Origin: Dissophora ornata
Lineage: Eukaryota; Mortierellomycota; Mortierellomycetes; Mortierellales; Mortierellaceae
Direction of reading: 5' to 3'
Assembly: GCA_025201705.1 (NCBI GenBank)
Contig: MU616575.1
Span: 52,735-116,734, forward strand
DNA: 64,000 nt
The position numbers and the translations under genes were made by a program. Shown one piece after another: positions 18,845-30,951 of this stretch (the stretch's first letter is position 1; the number at the start of each line of letters is the position of its first letter). The notes below the pieces were generated by a model. The model did not search any database and was not told the origin of the DNA. It was given only the letters and a program-made list of their open reading frames with translations.

Positions 18845-21800
18845 ATGGCTTCTGCCCTTCCTCCCGCTGCTCCCGCTCCTGCTCCGCCTGTTCCTGCCCC
18901 TACTGCGAGCTCTAACCCTACCAGCGCTGCCTCCTCTTCCTCTCCTGCCTCAGCTTCGGCTCCTGCTGTGGCCGCTACCTCTTCGGTCCATACAGCTGCG
19001 GCGCCGAACAAAAACCGATCCCAGAGGGCGCCCCGCAACAAGGACAAGGACCCGAGCAAGGATACCACCAACAGCAACAGCAACAAGGACTCAAGCAAGG
19101 ATGCCGCTAACAGCAACAAGAAGGACACCAAGGAGAGCAGCACCTCAAAGAAGGAAAAGAATGTCGACAGAGCCCCGAATGCCACAGACGTGACCAATGC
19201 CGATTCATCGTCATTAGCTCCACCTGCAACGAAACAAGGTGCGAGCAAGAGACGCAGGCCCAAGACCCCAAGGACCACCAACCAGCCCGAACCCGCCGCT
19301 GCTTCTGCTTCTGTCGTCTCATCAACGCCATCTGCACCATCATCAGTTGGTCCTTCTGACCAATCCCAGCCGAAAAAGCAGCAGACTGATGGCTCTAAAA
19401 AGAGCAATGGCAGGTCATCAGCTAGAAAGCAGCAACACGGCAAGGGCGCTAACGCCCACCAAAACCCTGTCGAGGCGTCGCCCTCAGCTACAGGAAAGGA
19501 TTCTGTGGAGCCCGCGTCAGATGGTCCAACTGCTAGTGCGCCTTTGCCTTTGCCCTCCACGTTGACTCCCAAACGCAGTGAAAAGCTCTCATCTGTCAGC
19601 AATATCAGCGATATCAACAACAGCAACAACAGCAACAGCAACAACAGCAACAACAGCAACAACAGCAACAAAAACAATGGTGGCAGCAAAAGCCATGGTA
19701 ACACCAGCGGCAGCGGCGACAGGAAAAAGAGCAAAAAGAAGGGCTCCAACGCCAAGGAGCCCACGCCAGCTACCTCTTCCACCGTAGACACCGACGCAAA
19801 AGCAATTGTTGACAACAGCACGACCAAACCTTTGGACAGCGGCGAAGCCTCTGCCAAAAAGTCTAAGGACAAGTCTGCGACGCTAAACGGATCTTCCAAG
19901 AAAGGTCAGGCAAACAAGGATGGCGCAACCGGAAATACCAAGAAGAGCGCCAGCAGCCGCAGTCAAGGCAGCAACACTGACGGTCGCACTCCCAACAAAG
20001 AAAAGGGCAAGGGTAGCAAAGAGGGCAAAGACAAAGATAAAAACAGGGACAAGGACCAGGACAAGGACCAGGACAGCGAAAGTGCCAGCGGCTCTACAAC
20101 GACGCCGTCTTCCTCCAAGGATGTCCGCCCGTCCTCAATTTCCTCGTCTTGTTCGTTCGTAACCTCATCGTCCTCGCTCTCCCCAACTTCCCCGACCTCA
20201 CCCTCTTCATCCTCATCCTCTCTCCCCTCCCCACTGCCATCCTCGTCCTCGGCGTTGAATCCCCTTCCCGCCAGCATCGACACCCCTGCAGCAGGATCGA
20301 CAGCAGCAGCAGTACCGACCCAAAAGGAGCCTCGCCGCAATGAGACCCAAGGAAAGACTAAGAATGAAAAGTTGGCAACCATTAAGACAAACTTCGCACG
20401 TGATCCCTCTTCGCCTTTCTCTGCCCCGCCAGGTGGCAGCGCTGGATCGTTTGCTCAGTCCTCGCCCCTTACTTCAGCCAGTCCTTCCAGTCGCCGTTCC
20501 TCCACAATGATGCCTGGAGACAAATTCGGTCGACTGGGCGGAGGCCTTCCCACGGTCGAGGAGAGTCATTCTGAAAGACAGGCTGACCGTCCTCTCACAA
20601 ACTTGCTGGCCAATGCACACCCTTCGGCCGGTGTCGTCAGGCGTGGACATTCTCGCAGTCTGTCCATGAAGGAGCAGTTGGATCAGCTCGGCCAGGACGC
20701 TGGAAAGGAAGGCAAGGGCATCGAGTCATTGCAGCAGATCATTAGTAGCCTTAAGGGCCTACCTCCTGCCACCCATCCCACCGCAGGTCAGAGCAGCGGC
20801 GGCAGCGGCAGCGGAGAACAGGTGCAAGCGCATGGCACCTCTCGTCAAGAGAAGCGGCTGTCTTTGTCTTCTATGTCCTCTAGAAACTCTATCGGTCCGT
20901 TGGGCGGCGCCCCAACTTCCACCACCCTTCATATCTCCCAGCCACCTCGTGGAACATCGATTGAGAATGCATTACAGTCAACAGTGGCGACCCTTCGCCG
21001 TCTGTCCATTTCTGACTCTAAGCGACCCCTTGTCCCGCTCAAGGAAGACGAGGTAATGAGGCGGCTCAGCTCTAACATTTTTTTTCTTGCTTCAGATCGT
21101 CATAAGACGCCTTTCCTTGTGTACTGACATTGTTTTTATTGCTTATCAGGGCGAGGCAGCTGCTGGCACTGCTAGCGGTAGCAGGGGCAAAAGACGCTCT
21201 GTTGCATTCTCCAGGGAAGCTGCATCAATCACTGGCGACAGTTTTGACAGCAGGCGTGTAAGCAGCTCATCCAACTACCAGCCCAACCGACGCTCAGTCA
21301 TCATCAAGCCCGAGGAAGTAGCTGCGTTGCAGGGAGGAAAACCATACGTACCTGCAGCCTTTAGTTTCTCAAGCGATGATGAGCCGGACGCGATTGCTGA
21401 CACCCTTTCCGCACTCGAAGGCAAGGGCACCCCAAGCAATCGTTCCAGCTACTCTGCAGCGGACTCTCAGCAGCGATTTAGCTCCGAAGTGGACGCAAGC
21501 TCTCTTGCAGAATTTGCGGCTAGGCTGCCGAGCCACATGAAGGGCGTCGGTGCCGCTGCACTTGTGAACAACGACGATGCACACGATCGTCGCCGCTTCA
21601 CAACAGCCTTCCACTCCACATCTATTGGTTTGAACCGCAATTCGGCACTTGCCTCTGCCGGCGCCGCAGGCACCACTAACAGGCGACTTTCATCCGTGCC
21701 CTCCACCAGAGAATCGGATCGCAAGGACTGGCGCATGTGTAAGCAATCAAAACTTCTGGAATGCACGCTAATCAAGAACATTACGCCGATTTTTGATTGT

Positions 21801-24756
21801 TGTAGTCTCGTAACAGTTTAATGACACAAACGGACTTTTCTTCTTCCCTGCCTTGCTGTTGTGGATAGCTACCCCTGCTACGCCTCGCGGGCATTCTAAC
21901 AGAGACAGTGTAAACCTCAGAGAGACGGCAAATGGTCGTCGCGCCCTATTTATGGCTCATTTGACCTATTCCGATTTCCACTCGCTTCTGACAAAGCAAA
22001 AGAACAAGTATGTTCAAGGTGTGCTTAGGATCAACAAACGCAACCGCTCAGACGCATATGTTACGGTTGACTCCCTGCCAGAAGGTGATGTTTACATTTG
22101 CGGTAGCAAAGACAGAAACCGCGCCCTCGAAGGGGACGTCGTTGGTATTGAGCTCATCGATCCGGAAGAGCTGCCCCAGCAAAAGTTGGAGGGTAACAAG
22201 GACAGGAAGAACAGCAGGCGGCCAGAGGAAGTCGAGGATACAGGCGATGCTGATGTTGACGAGGTCAAACCCAAATACTGCGGCCGTGTTGTGTCTATTG
22301 TCGAGCGCTCGCTATCCCAGATGTTTTCTGGTACGCTTACCATACAGCGCCCCAGCGGGTCTACCAAGAAGACTGAGCGCAAGAAGCAGGACGAGGAAGA
22401 TCAAAAGGATCAACCGAGGATCGTGTGGTTCAAACCCGTAAGCAAATGATAATCGACGAGCATTGATAGGAAGTTAAGAGGATGTCACGGTACTGATCTC
22501 CATCTCTCGAATTATCCCCTTCATAGACGGACAAGCGTGTTCCGTTGATCGCTATTCCTATCGACCAGGCTCCAGAAGACTTTGTCGAGAATCATGTCTC
22601 CTATGTCCACAGACTCTTTGTTGCCACCATCAAACGCTGGCCCCTGAGCTCATTGCATCCTTTTGGACAACTGGAGCGTGAGCTGGGCGACATTGGCAAT
22701 ATTGAGATTGAAACCGAGGCCCTGTTGGCAGACAACAACGTTACGACGACTCCGTTTGGAGAAAAGGTCGAAAAGTGCCTTCCTGAACTCCCATGGACGA
22801 TTCCTGAGAAGGAAGTCAGCCGACGCCGCGATCTGCGCAACGACTGCATTTTTACGATCGACCCTGCAACAGCCAAGGATCTTGACGACGCTGTTTCATG
22901 CACTCGCCTCGAGGATGGAACGCTAGAGATTGGTGTCCACATTGCAGATGTTTCGCACTTTATCAAGGTCGGGTCTGCACTGGACAGAGAGGCGAAATCA
23001 AGGGCGACGACTGTCTACCTTGTCCAAAAGGCGATCCCGATGCTTCCAAATGTGCTTTGCGAGGACCTTTGCAGTTTGACAGCGAACGTGGACCGCCTTG
23101 CGTTTTCAGTGTTTTGGAAAATGACGGAGGAAGGGCAGATCTTGGATACGTCGTTTGCGAAATCCGTCATCCGATCTTGTGCTCAGCTGTCGTATGATGA
23201 TGCCCAGCGAGTGATCAAGATGGGGTCATTGGATCCGAAGGTGGAGGTTGTAGGCCATGCGCGCTCGCTGGTCGAGGATAACATCAAGACTTTTTTTGTA
23301 AGTCTAGAGAGTATTATCAGTTTGTCAGTCTGTCAGGCGCGCACTTGACATATTTTTATTAACGTCACGCCGTGTCTTTGCTTATTATTATTTTTCAAAA
23401 TGATAGAAACTCTCTCAAATCCTCAGACAAAAGAGGTTTGAGAATGGTGCATTGTCGATCAACTCGGTCAAACTTTCGTTCGAGACGGACGAGATCCACA
23501 ACCCGCTGAGTGTGTCTGTATATGAGCTCAAAGAGAGCAATAGGCTGATTGAAGAGTTCATGTTGCTTGCCAACATGAGCGTCGCCAAGCAGATCTGCGA
23601 GTTCTTCCCTGACCTGGCCCTCCTGCGTCGACATGAGCAGCCGCTTGAGAAGAGGAAGCTCGACTTTATCTCGCACATGAACAAGCTCGGTCTGGACTTG
23701 GATGCTTCCAGCGCTGGAGCACTTCAGCGGTCATTGGATGCAATCCAAGATCCAGATATGCGTCAGGTGGTCCGTCTGTTAACAATCAAAACCATGAACC
23801 GGGCAAAGTATATCTGCAGCGGCATGCTTAACCCCGATAAGTACCAGCACTATTCCCTGAATGTCCCTCTTTACACCCATTTCACGTCGCCTATCCGTCG
23901 CTATGCCGATATTATTGTCCACCGTATGCTCGAAGCCTCGCTCGTGGGAGGTAAGTTTATGCTACGGCAAGGCTCTTATCAAACAAGTTGCGCTGCAATG
24001 ACAACAATGATGACTAACCGTTTACTGGTTCATTTCTTAGATTCAAAATTTTACCTGACAAAGGAATCGTGCCAAAAGAGTGCTAACCACTGCAATATCA
24101 AGAAGGACGCAGCCAAGTTGGCCCAGGATCAGAGTAGTCAAGTGTATCTCAGCGTGCTGCTCAGGAACATGACAGAGTCCGAGGGCATGGTGGTCAAGGA
24201 TGCGATCATCGTCCAGGTGCTGGATGCATCCTTTGATGTTCTTGTTCCAGAGTATGGCTTGGAAAAGAGAGTCTATGTGGACCAACTGCCGCTAGAGCGT
24301 CATGCCTGGAACGGAAGTTCAGGAACTCTGAAGCTATACTGGACTACAGAGCCGTTCAAGACTGTTATCGAGGAGGAGGCGCAGGAAACCAAGGCGGACG
24401 ACAAGAGCCGTCGGCTGTCAACACTGTCCGCCGCACGCCATGTGGGAGCAATGGATCACCCAGATGATGTGACGAACGCGTATGAGGACGAGCGTGGACT
24501 TTTTGACTATGAGAGCGACGATGAGGACGAGGATGATGTCATAAGATCAAAGTCGAACGGTGCAGGAGCGGATGAAGACGAAGACGAGGACGAGGGCGAA
24601 GGCGAGGATGAAGCGCGTCGGCTGACGAGGATCCGGACTTTTGGACATGTGAGCGTACTGGTCACTGCAGACACGACTGTTTCGCCACCTGCAATCAAAG
24701 TGATTGCTATGAACCCATTTTCCGCCAGCGCAGATGTTCCTACTGCGTTTGCTTGA
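18845..24756 (+). CDS. SSD1: SSD1-like RNB-domain RNA-binding protein
   Basis: Six exons: 18845-21052, 21150-21738, 21869-22437, 22527-23297, 23407-23950, 24041-24756; 1,798 residues. The first ~930 residues are low-complexity (Ala/Pro, Ser/Asn/Lys and Asp/Lys repeats) with short basic Ser motifs such as RRGHSRSLSM that resemble NDR-kinase (HxRxxS) sites known to regulate Ssd1 in yeast. Then come cold-shock-like domains from about 960 (FMAHLTYSDFHSLL, LRINKRNRSDAYV), the RNB core from about 1226 (CIFTIDPATAKDLDDAV, GVHIADVSHFIK, HFTSPIRRYADIIVHRML), a C-terminal S1-like part and an acidic tail. Ssd1 binds mRNAs for cell-wall proteins and acts with Cbk1 in polarity (family knowledge). The N terminus is far longer than in yeast (1,250 residues total). 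Confidence 0.92.
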
Positions 24757-24830
24757 TGAATGCTCCTTTCTTTCTTTTTTTTCTTTTTTTTTTCTTGCAC
24801 GCATATTTATATTTATAAGTTTTTGCGTTG

Positions 24831-24897
24831 TCATGCCTGCGTTTATGATTCCGGGTATAGCTAATGTTGTTGCTCTAATAAATATTTATTGCAATGA

Positions 24898-24935
<38 letters not shown>

Positions 24936-25300
24936 AGAGAGAGAGAGAGAGAGTGTGTGGCACAGGCTGCTTCTGGCTGTGAAAGTTGACAAGGTTTGCC
25001 GATATCCAGCCACCGAAAATTATTAATGGTCGCGAAGTGCGGCGACGACGAGCAGCAAACACCCATGCGCACACTTCCTTATCTTCTCTTCCTTTTTCTT
25101 CATGCCCGCGTCATGATTCCAGGCATTAGTAAGTAATGTTGTCGTTTTAATAGACATTTATTGCAGTTGAAAAAAAGAGAGTGTGTGGCACTCTGCGACA
25201 GGCTGCTTCTGGCCAAGAAAGTTGGCAAGGTTTGACAAGGTTTGGCAAGATTCAGCCACCCGGCGAAAATTATTAATGGTCGTGAGGCGCGGCGAGCAGC
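24831..25300 (+). repeat. Diverged tandem duplication of about 200-230 bp
   Basis: Copy A (about 24831-25058) and copy B (about 25100-25300) share an ordered series of blocks: TCATGCC..GCGT.ATGATTCC, TTTATTGCA..TGAAAAA, GTGTGTGGCAC, CAGGCTGCTTCTGGC, AAAGTTG.CAAGGTTTG, CAGCCACC and GAAAATTATTAATGGTCG. They differ by substitutions and by a (GA)n expansion in copy A. Confidence 0.8.
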
Positions 25301-25308
25301 GAAAGAAA

Positions 25309-25315
25309 TATAAAA
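25309..25315 (+). promoter_or_regulatory. TATA-like element upstream of the dioxygenase
   Basis: TATAAAA lies about 170 nt before the ATG at 25482, followed by a CT-repeat leader. Position and context fit a core promoter, but no transcript evidence is available. Confidence 0.4.
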
Positions 25316-25371
25316 GTGTGCAGAGGGGTGTTTCTTTTTCTCCATTTTCACTTTCAGACTCCTTGACGACA

Positions 25372-25426
<55 letters not shown>

Positions 25427-25481
25427 ACAGTTCTGCCACACTCATAGAAAAGGTACGCATAGTCCGTGCAGTGGCGATTAG

Positions 25482-26907
25482 ATGAAGGTGCACCAGATCG
25501 CGCTCCATTTTGCTGCCGCGCTGCTGCTCTGCTTCGCCTTTTACCTCTACCAGAACCACAGCTACACCCTCCGCGCCGACTCGTCGCTCTCAGACATGTT
25601 TGCCACTCTGTCTGCTAGAGTTTCGTCGTTTGCAGCTGTGAGGGCGCTTTATAAACACGTCCCTTCGTCCTCCTCCAAATCCTTTCTCAAAGACTCATCC
25701 CTCAAAGACTCTGCCCCCATCGCAGCTTCACCAACCATGACTTCTACCAAGTTACCCGTGTACTTTATCTCCCATGCTGGTAAGCGCCTTTTCTACCAGA
25801 AATCGACCGCACCTTTGCGTCCTCGTCTCCGGATATCAAGGTGGTCTAGTTTGTAACAGCACCATCTTGCCACCTAGGTCCCAACCAAGCCGTTGATGAA
25901 TCGGCCACGGCCGACTTTTTTGCGACGCTCGGACAAAAGTGGATGTCGCTTTCAGAACCAGCGCCGAAATCGATTCTAGTGATCTCGGGTCACTGGGAGG
26001 GCGAGCAGGGCGTGGTGCGTGTCAGGACTTCGGAAGAGAACCAGCTCTACTATGATTTCTATGGTTTCCCAGACTTTATGTACAAGCTGCAATATCCGTC
26101 CAAAGGCAGTCCCAAATTAGCAAACAGGGTTCTGGAGATCCTCGCAAAGGTAAAGAAAGGGGCAGCTGTTCTAATGCTGGGGTGCCAGTCTAGATGAGGG
26201 CCGCGACTAATACGTTTTGCACAATGCGCGCCTTTTGGGACAACTAGTCGGGCATTGAGGCCGAGGCTGAGACGAAACGAGGAGTGGATCACGGCGTGTG
26301 GGTTCCGTTCTTGCGGATCCTTCCCAACCCCGACATCCCAATTGTGCAAATGTCGCTTGCAGATATGCGTGGCCAGCCTGCGGAGAAGGCGTTTGCGTAC
26401 CATTATAAACTGGGACAGGCTCTGGCGCAGCTTCGCGAGGAAAACGTGTTGATCGTGGCGAGTGGAACAGCTGTCCATAACTTGAGGGATATTGGAACCT
26501 ACATGCGAGCAGGAGGCAAGGTTGCGCCGTACGTGGCGCCGTTTGACGCGTTGCTGGACAAGGTTGCCTTGAGCGAGGTATGGATCTCTTTTCATAGAGT
26601 TTTTCTTTGTGGTATCTGTCAGGCCATATGTGCCTGTTCGTTCGTCAACAAGGGCGGAGACTGATCTTGACTCTCTCTCTCACTGCTGTTACTGTTATTG
26701 ACAAACAAGTCGGAGGAGGAACGTCGCAAGGCAGCGATCGAAGAGATGGCGCAATCAAAGCACCTGTGGTCGGCGCACCCGTCGCTGGACCACCTGCTGC
26801 CATTCCACGTCGCGCTCGGAGCAGCGGGCGAGGGCAAGGGCAAGATCTTGCACAAGAACTTTATGCTGAGTCTGTCCGAGAGCGCATATTCCTTTGGCGA
26901 GAAATAG
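25482..26907 (+). CDS. LigB/DODA-type extradiol ring-cleavage dioxygenase with N-terminal membrane anchor
   Basis: Four exons: 25482-25779, 25878-26149, 26248-26577, 26710-26907; 365 residues. The catalytic part has the family's metal-site motifs in order: FISHAGPNQ (His about 98), VISGHWEG, DHGVWVPFLRI and SGTAVHNLRDI. It belongs to the LigB / 4,5-DOPA-dioxygenase-like group, which uses a divalent metal to open catecholic rings; the natural substrate is unknown. The odd part is residues about 5-25 (QIALHFAAALLLCFAFYLY), a hydrophobic signal-anchor-like segment followed by a ~60-residue Ser-rich linker. An internal Met at 25738 (MTSTKLPVYFISH) would give a soluble enzyme of family length, so two forms are possible. 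All splice sites are GT-AG and phases close. Confidence 0.88.
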
Positions 26908-27217
26908 GCGTCTTTGCATGATCAGCGAGAGAGCATTTCGTCGCAGGATGTAGTCTTACCCGTTGTACTGTACAAGTACAGTTTGTCCCACGCACAACAA
27001 CCAATCACACAAATGACAAATAAAATTGCCCTTTGCTTCACATCTGACACATCCACTGTCATCTCGGTGTCGACCTCTCTGCAGGTCCCACCCAACTGCA
27101 TCCCAACGACCTGCATTGTTTAAAAGGGTACCCTGAAAGCGACTTGGCCTGATTGTCAAATTGGATATCTCCATTCCTCAATCGTCATTCGTCATTCCAT
27201 CCCATTCCTAGCCAGCA
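26908..27217. promoter_or_regulatory. Short spacer between dioxygenase and GNAT genes
   Basis: About 310 nt, same-strand neighbours. AATAAA-like sequence near 27020 may serve the upstream gene. No other feature seen. Confidence 0.4.
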
Positions 27218-28156
27218 ATGACACGCACCACCGCCATCAAATACACCCAGCTCCCTGCCTCCGAGTACTCGCAACAGACACTCGGAGACAACAGCGGGAC
27301 CCGCATCGAGACAGATCAGATCCTGTTGGTTCCAATCCTGGCAAGTCCTGAAAGAAGTCGTCTGTGCATTGCTGTGCTACTGCTGTGTCACTGTAGCGCA
27401 CCCATTGCCCTGACTGCCCAGTTTTTATTAACTCGCCGTACATCCTTTTCTCCATAGCTTGAACGGGATGCGCCATTGTTGTGGAATGTCTACAAGAACC
27501 ACCCAGGGCTGTTTGACCATATGCCACATGGACCCATGCTCTCTTATAAAGCCTTTTACGAGATGCAGGCTCGGCTCTGTGCCTCAAACGACTTTTCGAA
27601 CTGGGCTTGCTATGTCTCTGAACCGCCCAAGGATGGTGGGGAGCAAAAGCAGTGGGTCCTCTGCGGATCGATCTGTCTGCTGGACATTGTGCTGCCCTTT
27701 CGACGGTTCGAAGTCGGTTCGATCTGGTTCCATCCAGCAGTCCATGGGACGTTTGTGATGCTGGAGGCGACCTATGCGCTGCTTCGGTTCTCGTTCGAGC
27801 GTCTGCAGGCCGGCCGGGTGCAGTGGAAGACACACCACAGGAACATTGCATCCCAAAAGGCAGCAGTGAAGCTTGGCTTTGATTTGGATGGGCTTCATCG
27901 GAAGCAGATGATCCACGCAGACGGAACATGGCGCAACACGTACTATTACTCGATGACCGATGATGACTGGCTTGGACGGGAGGAGACGACGGACGGGCGA
28001 CGGGGCCTGGACGTTGTGGCAGCGAGCAGGGCGATGGAGCAGGCCGGGGTAGCGTCGCAGGGACGACAGAACCGGCTGGAGGAGCTGATTGTGAAGAGGA
28101 AGAAAGAGGGGAAGCCGCTACAGGACAGCATTGTGCGGGCAGGATGCTTGGAGTAG
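27218..28156 (+). CDS. GNAT-family N-acetyltransferase (RimJ/RimL type)
   Basis: Two exons, 27218-27340 and 27458-28156, 273 residues. The domain reads TDQILLVPILERDAPLLW at the N-terminal strand, CGSICLLDIVL, SIWFHPAVHGT (acetyl-CoA pyrophosphate-loop region) and VQWKTHHRNIASQKAAVKLGF followed by the strand with YYYSMTDDDW; this order is typical of RimJ/RimL-like acetyltransferases in fungi. Substrate unknown; small molecules or protein N termini are both possible. The intron begins GCAAGT instead of GT; the only nearby GT (27329) would delete the conserved VPIL strand, so the GC-AG reading is preferred. The C-terminal 50 residues are charged and helical. Likely cytosolic. Confidence 0.85.
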
Positions 28157-28609
28157 CGTGAGGAGGGGTCTGTTATTACTAATATTACCAATAAATGGAG
28201 ATAGTAGCTGTAGCTCATTCCTGTGGGGGTGGCGCAACGCTATTTTCCCACACTGCAAACGCCATACCGCGTGTCCACAACACCGCCCTCTTGCCCCACA
28301 CACGCTCCGCACCGGATTGGTGCAGCGGGGCCCCTGTCACTCGATGCCGTGGGTATATAAATAAGCGGCGTTTGCTTCCCATCCTCTTCACTCTCATTTC
28401 GGCGCCTCTCTCCTCCACACCCTTCTCTTGTTATCCCCCTCTGTCCTTTGCGGCAAACCCTCCCCACTCTTCACCAGTCTCGTTCTTTGTTCTTGTTACT
28501 TCTGCTTTTTTCTCATTCTCCTTAATCGCGTCTCATCTCGGCTGTCCAGCGCGTCTCCATTCCTGTCTCGCTCCATTCTCATTCCCCTCTCCACTCACTC
28601 ACACCCATA
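28157..28609. promoter_or_regulatory. Acyl-CoA synthetase promoter region
   Basis: A clear TATATAAATA lies at 28354-28363, about 250 nt before the ATG, followed by a CT-rich leader. No gene is seen. Confidence 0.5.
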
Positions 28610-30951
28610 ATGTCTATCCTCAACGCTGCCGTAAGGCCTACCTTTCGACTGCCCGCGCTCCCAGCCTTGCCCTGGCTCGCCCGGGGCCAGACGCGTCGCT
28701 ACGCTCACGCCCAAGTCCAAAAGACCATGCCTCTCTCCTACGTCCGCGGCGCAACCCTCGAGGCTAAGCCGCTCTGCGAGGACCCTATTGGATCCTACTG
28801 GGACAGGATCGTCGACCGCCACGGCGACCGGCCCGGACTCGTCGTCAAGCATGAGCAGGACCTTCACTGGTCCTTCCGCCAGTTTGGCGAGCAGGTCGAC
28901 AGCCTCTGTCGCGGACTGTACGAGTCTGGCCTGCGAAGGGGCGACCGGCTCGCGTAAGTCCATCCATGTTCCGTCATTCGATTGACCGCAATGCTTTGCT
29001 GTCCCCTGCAGTGCACTGAGCTTTTGTTTTTCTGCTGGTTGTGCTGGATTAGCGTTTGGATGCCAAACAACAGCGGGTGGGCGACACTCCAGTACGCCAC
29101 CGCAAAGTCCGGCATCATCCTGGTCACACTGAACCCTGCGTAGGTGACACGAAATACAAATCAGTTGTAAGCGCATACGATCGCTATCCACGCAAGTTTT
29201 TGCTGACCCCCTGTTGCTCCTCACCCAACATGCAGATATCGCAAGCAGGAGCTACTCCAGACGCTGTCGCTGGTCGAGTGCAAGTCGCTCGTCTTCGTGC
29301 CAAGTCTCAAGTCGTCAAACTACAGCCAAATGCTGCTCGACGTCCTGCCAGAGCTCGAATACCAGTCGCCAAACGAGCTCCTCACCGAGAATCTGCCCTC
29401 TCTTCGCCAAGTCATTGTCTTTGACAACGGCAGCAACGTCCCTGAGACGGCCCGCTTGAAGGGCGCCACAAAGTTCCAGGACCTTTTAGTCAAGGCCCCG
29501 ACCGCTGCGGTTGAGGAGGCCCTCAAGATGGAGAGACTTGGTATCACTAACACCGATATTATTAACCTCCAATTCACCAGCGGCACCACGGGACTCCCCA
29601 AGTAAATATAGCGACGGCCTAGTGGTTATGCAATCGATCCGAACTTGAGGGAATAGACACTCACCCATCCGTATTCGCTAATCACCTTGACACATAGAGG
29701 CGTATCTCTCTCGCACCGAAACATCCTCAATAACGGCATCTACATTGGAGACAACATGCGGCTGACAGAAATGGATCTGCTCTGCTGCCCGGTCCCACTC
29801 TTTCACTGCTTTGGACTGGTCCTGGCCAGCTTGGCAGCCATGACCCACGGAACTGGCATCATTTACCCCTCACAGTCCTTTGATGCCGAGGTAACACTGA
29901 GAGCCGTGTCTGAAGAGCGGGCCACAGCTCTGCATGGTGTGCCTACTATGTTGCTTGAGGAGATGAACCACCCCAACTTTAGCAAGTACGATTTGTCCAC
30001 GCTTCGCACGGGCATTGCTGCTGGGTCTCCGGTCCCGATCGAAGTCATGAGGAACGTACAGTCAAAGATGAACCTGACGGAACTCACGATCTGCTATGGC
30101 ATGACAGAGACCTCGCCTGTGTCTTTTATGACGCTTACGACTGACGAACTCCAGGATCGGTGTGAGACTGTGGGTCGCATCATGCCCCACTTGGAAGCCA
30201 AAGGTAAGGCGAGAGAGAGAGGGGCGAGAGAGAGAGAGAGAGAGTGAGAAAAGGACAGCGAGGAGAACAAAGCCTAACCCATGGATGAACCGCTCTAGTT
30301 GTTGACCCGGAGACAGGCGAGACACTCCCCTTCAATGTGTCGGGCGAGCTGTGCACACGGGGCTACGCCGTGATGGAGGGAGGATATTGGAAATCAAAGT
30401 CGCAGACAGACGAGGTCGTCGACTCTGAGAAATGGATGCACACTGGCGACACTGCAATGTTGGACGAGCGTGGGTTCTGCAAAATTGATGGACGTATCAA
30501 GGATATGGGTAAGTTGCAATGGGCTCAGTGGGCTGTGCTCGTTGTTGATGTTGTTGTTGTTGTTGGTTTTTTTTTTTTTTTTTTTTTTGCATGTTTTCTT
30601 ATTTTCTGAGATGCATGAACGTATCTGTTAGTGATCCGGGGAGGCGAGAAGATCCACCCTGTCGAGGTTGAGAACTGCCTGTTCCAGATGGAGGGGATCC
30701 AGAACGTGTCGGTGATCGGGGTGCCTGACAAGCGGTATGGCGAGCAGGTGTGCGCGTGGATCTCGCCCAAGAAGGGGCACGAGGTCAGCCTGGAGCACAT
30801 TCAAAAGTTCTGCGAGGGTAAGATTGCGCACTACAAAGTGCCCCGGCACCTGATCGTGGTCGAGCCCAGTCAGTTTCCGACAACGCCGTCGGGCAAGATC
30901 CAGAAGAACGTGATGCGGGAGCGGTCAAAGGCGATGCTCCAGCTGCCGTAG
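28610..30951 (+). CDS. Mitochondrial medium-chain acyl-CoA synthetase (ACSF2-like)
   Basis: Six exons: 28610-28953, 29053-29139, 29236-29601, 29698-30203, 30299-30508, 30632-30951; 610 residues, close to animal ACSF2. The AMP-binding motif [13 protein letters not shown] spans the exon 3/4 junction; later signatures are [60 protein letters not shown] and [11 protein letters not shown] with the acylation Lys. The enzyme activates fatty acids to acyl-CoA through an acyl-AMP intermediate. The N terminus ([20 protein letters not shown] then [11 protein letters not shown]) is Arg-rich and acid-free, which fits a mitochondrial presequence. Intron 5 holds a T run of 22. Chain-length preference is inferred from the family only. 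Confidence 0.9.

Larger units (their letters stand above)
24757..25481. promoter_or_regulatory. SSD1 3' end and dioxygenase promoter, with tandem duplication and GA/CT tracts
   Basis: No gene seen. Contains (GA)n at 24904-24954, a diverged tandem duplication (see separate entry), a TATA-like TATAAAA at 25309-25315 and a (CT)n leader at 25373-25427 ending CTACAG just before the dioxygenase start. Confidence 0.6.

Noticed and set aside
18637..19899. 420-codon minus-strand frame, Leu-rich
   Set aside because: Antisense of the Ser/Lys/Asn-rich SSD1 N terminus; the Leu runs come from AGC/AAC repeats.
21096..21149. Extra coding segment between SSD1 exons 1 and 2 (acceptor at 21095)
   Set aside because: It is in frame, but would make a 43-nt intron and add hydrophobic, intron-like sequence; the 97-nt intron ending at 21149 is more likely.
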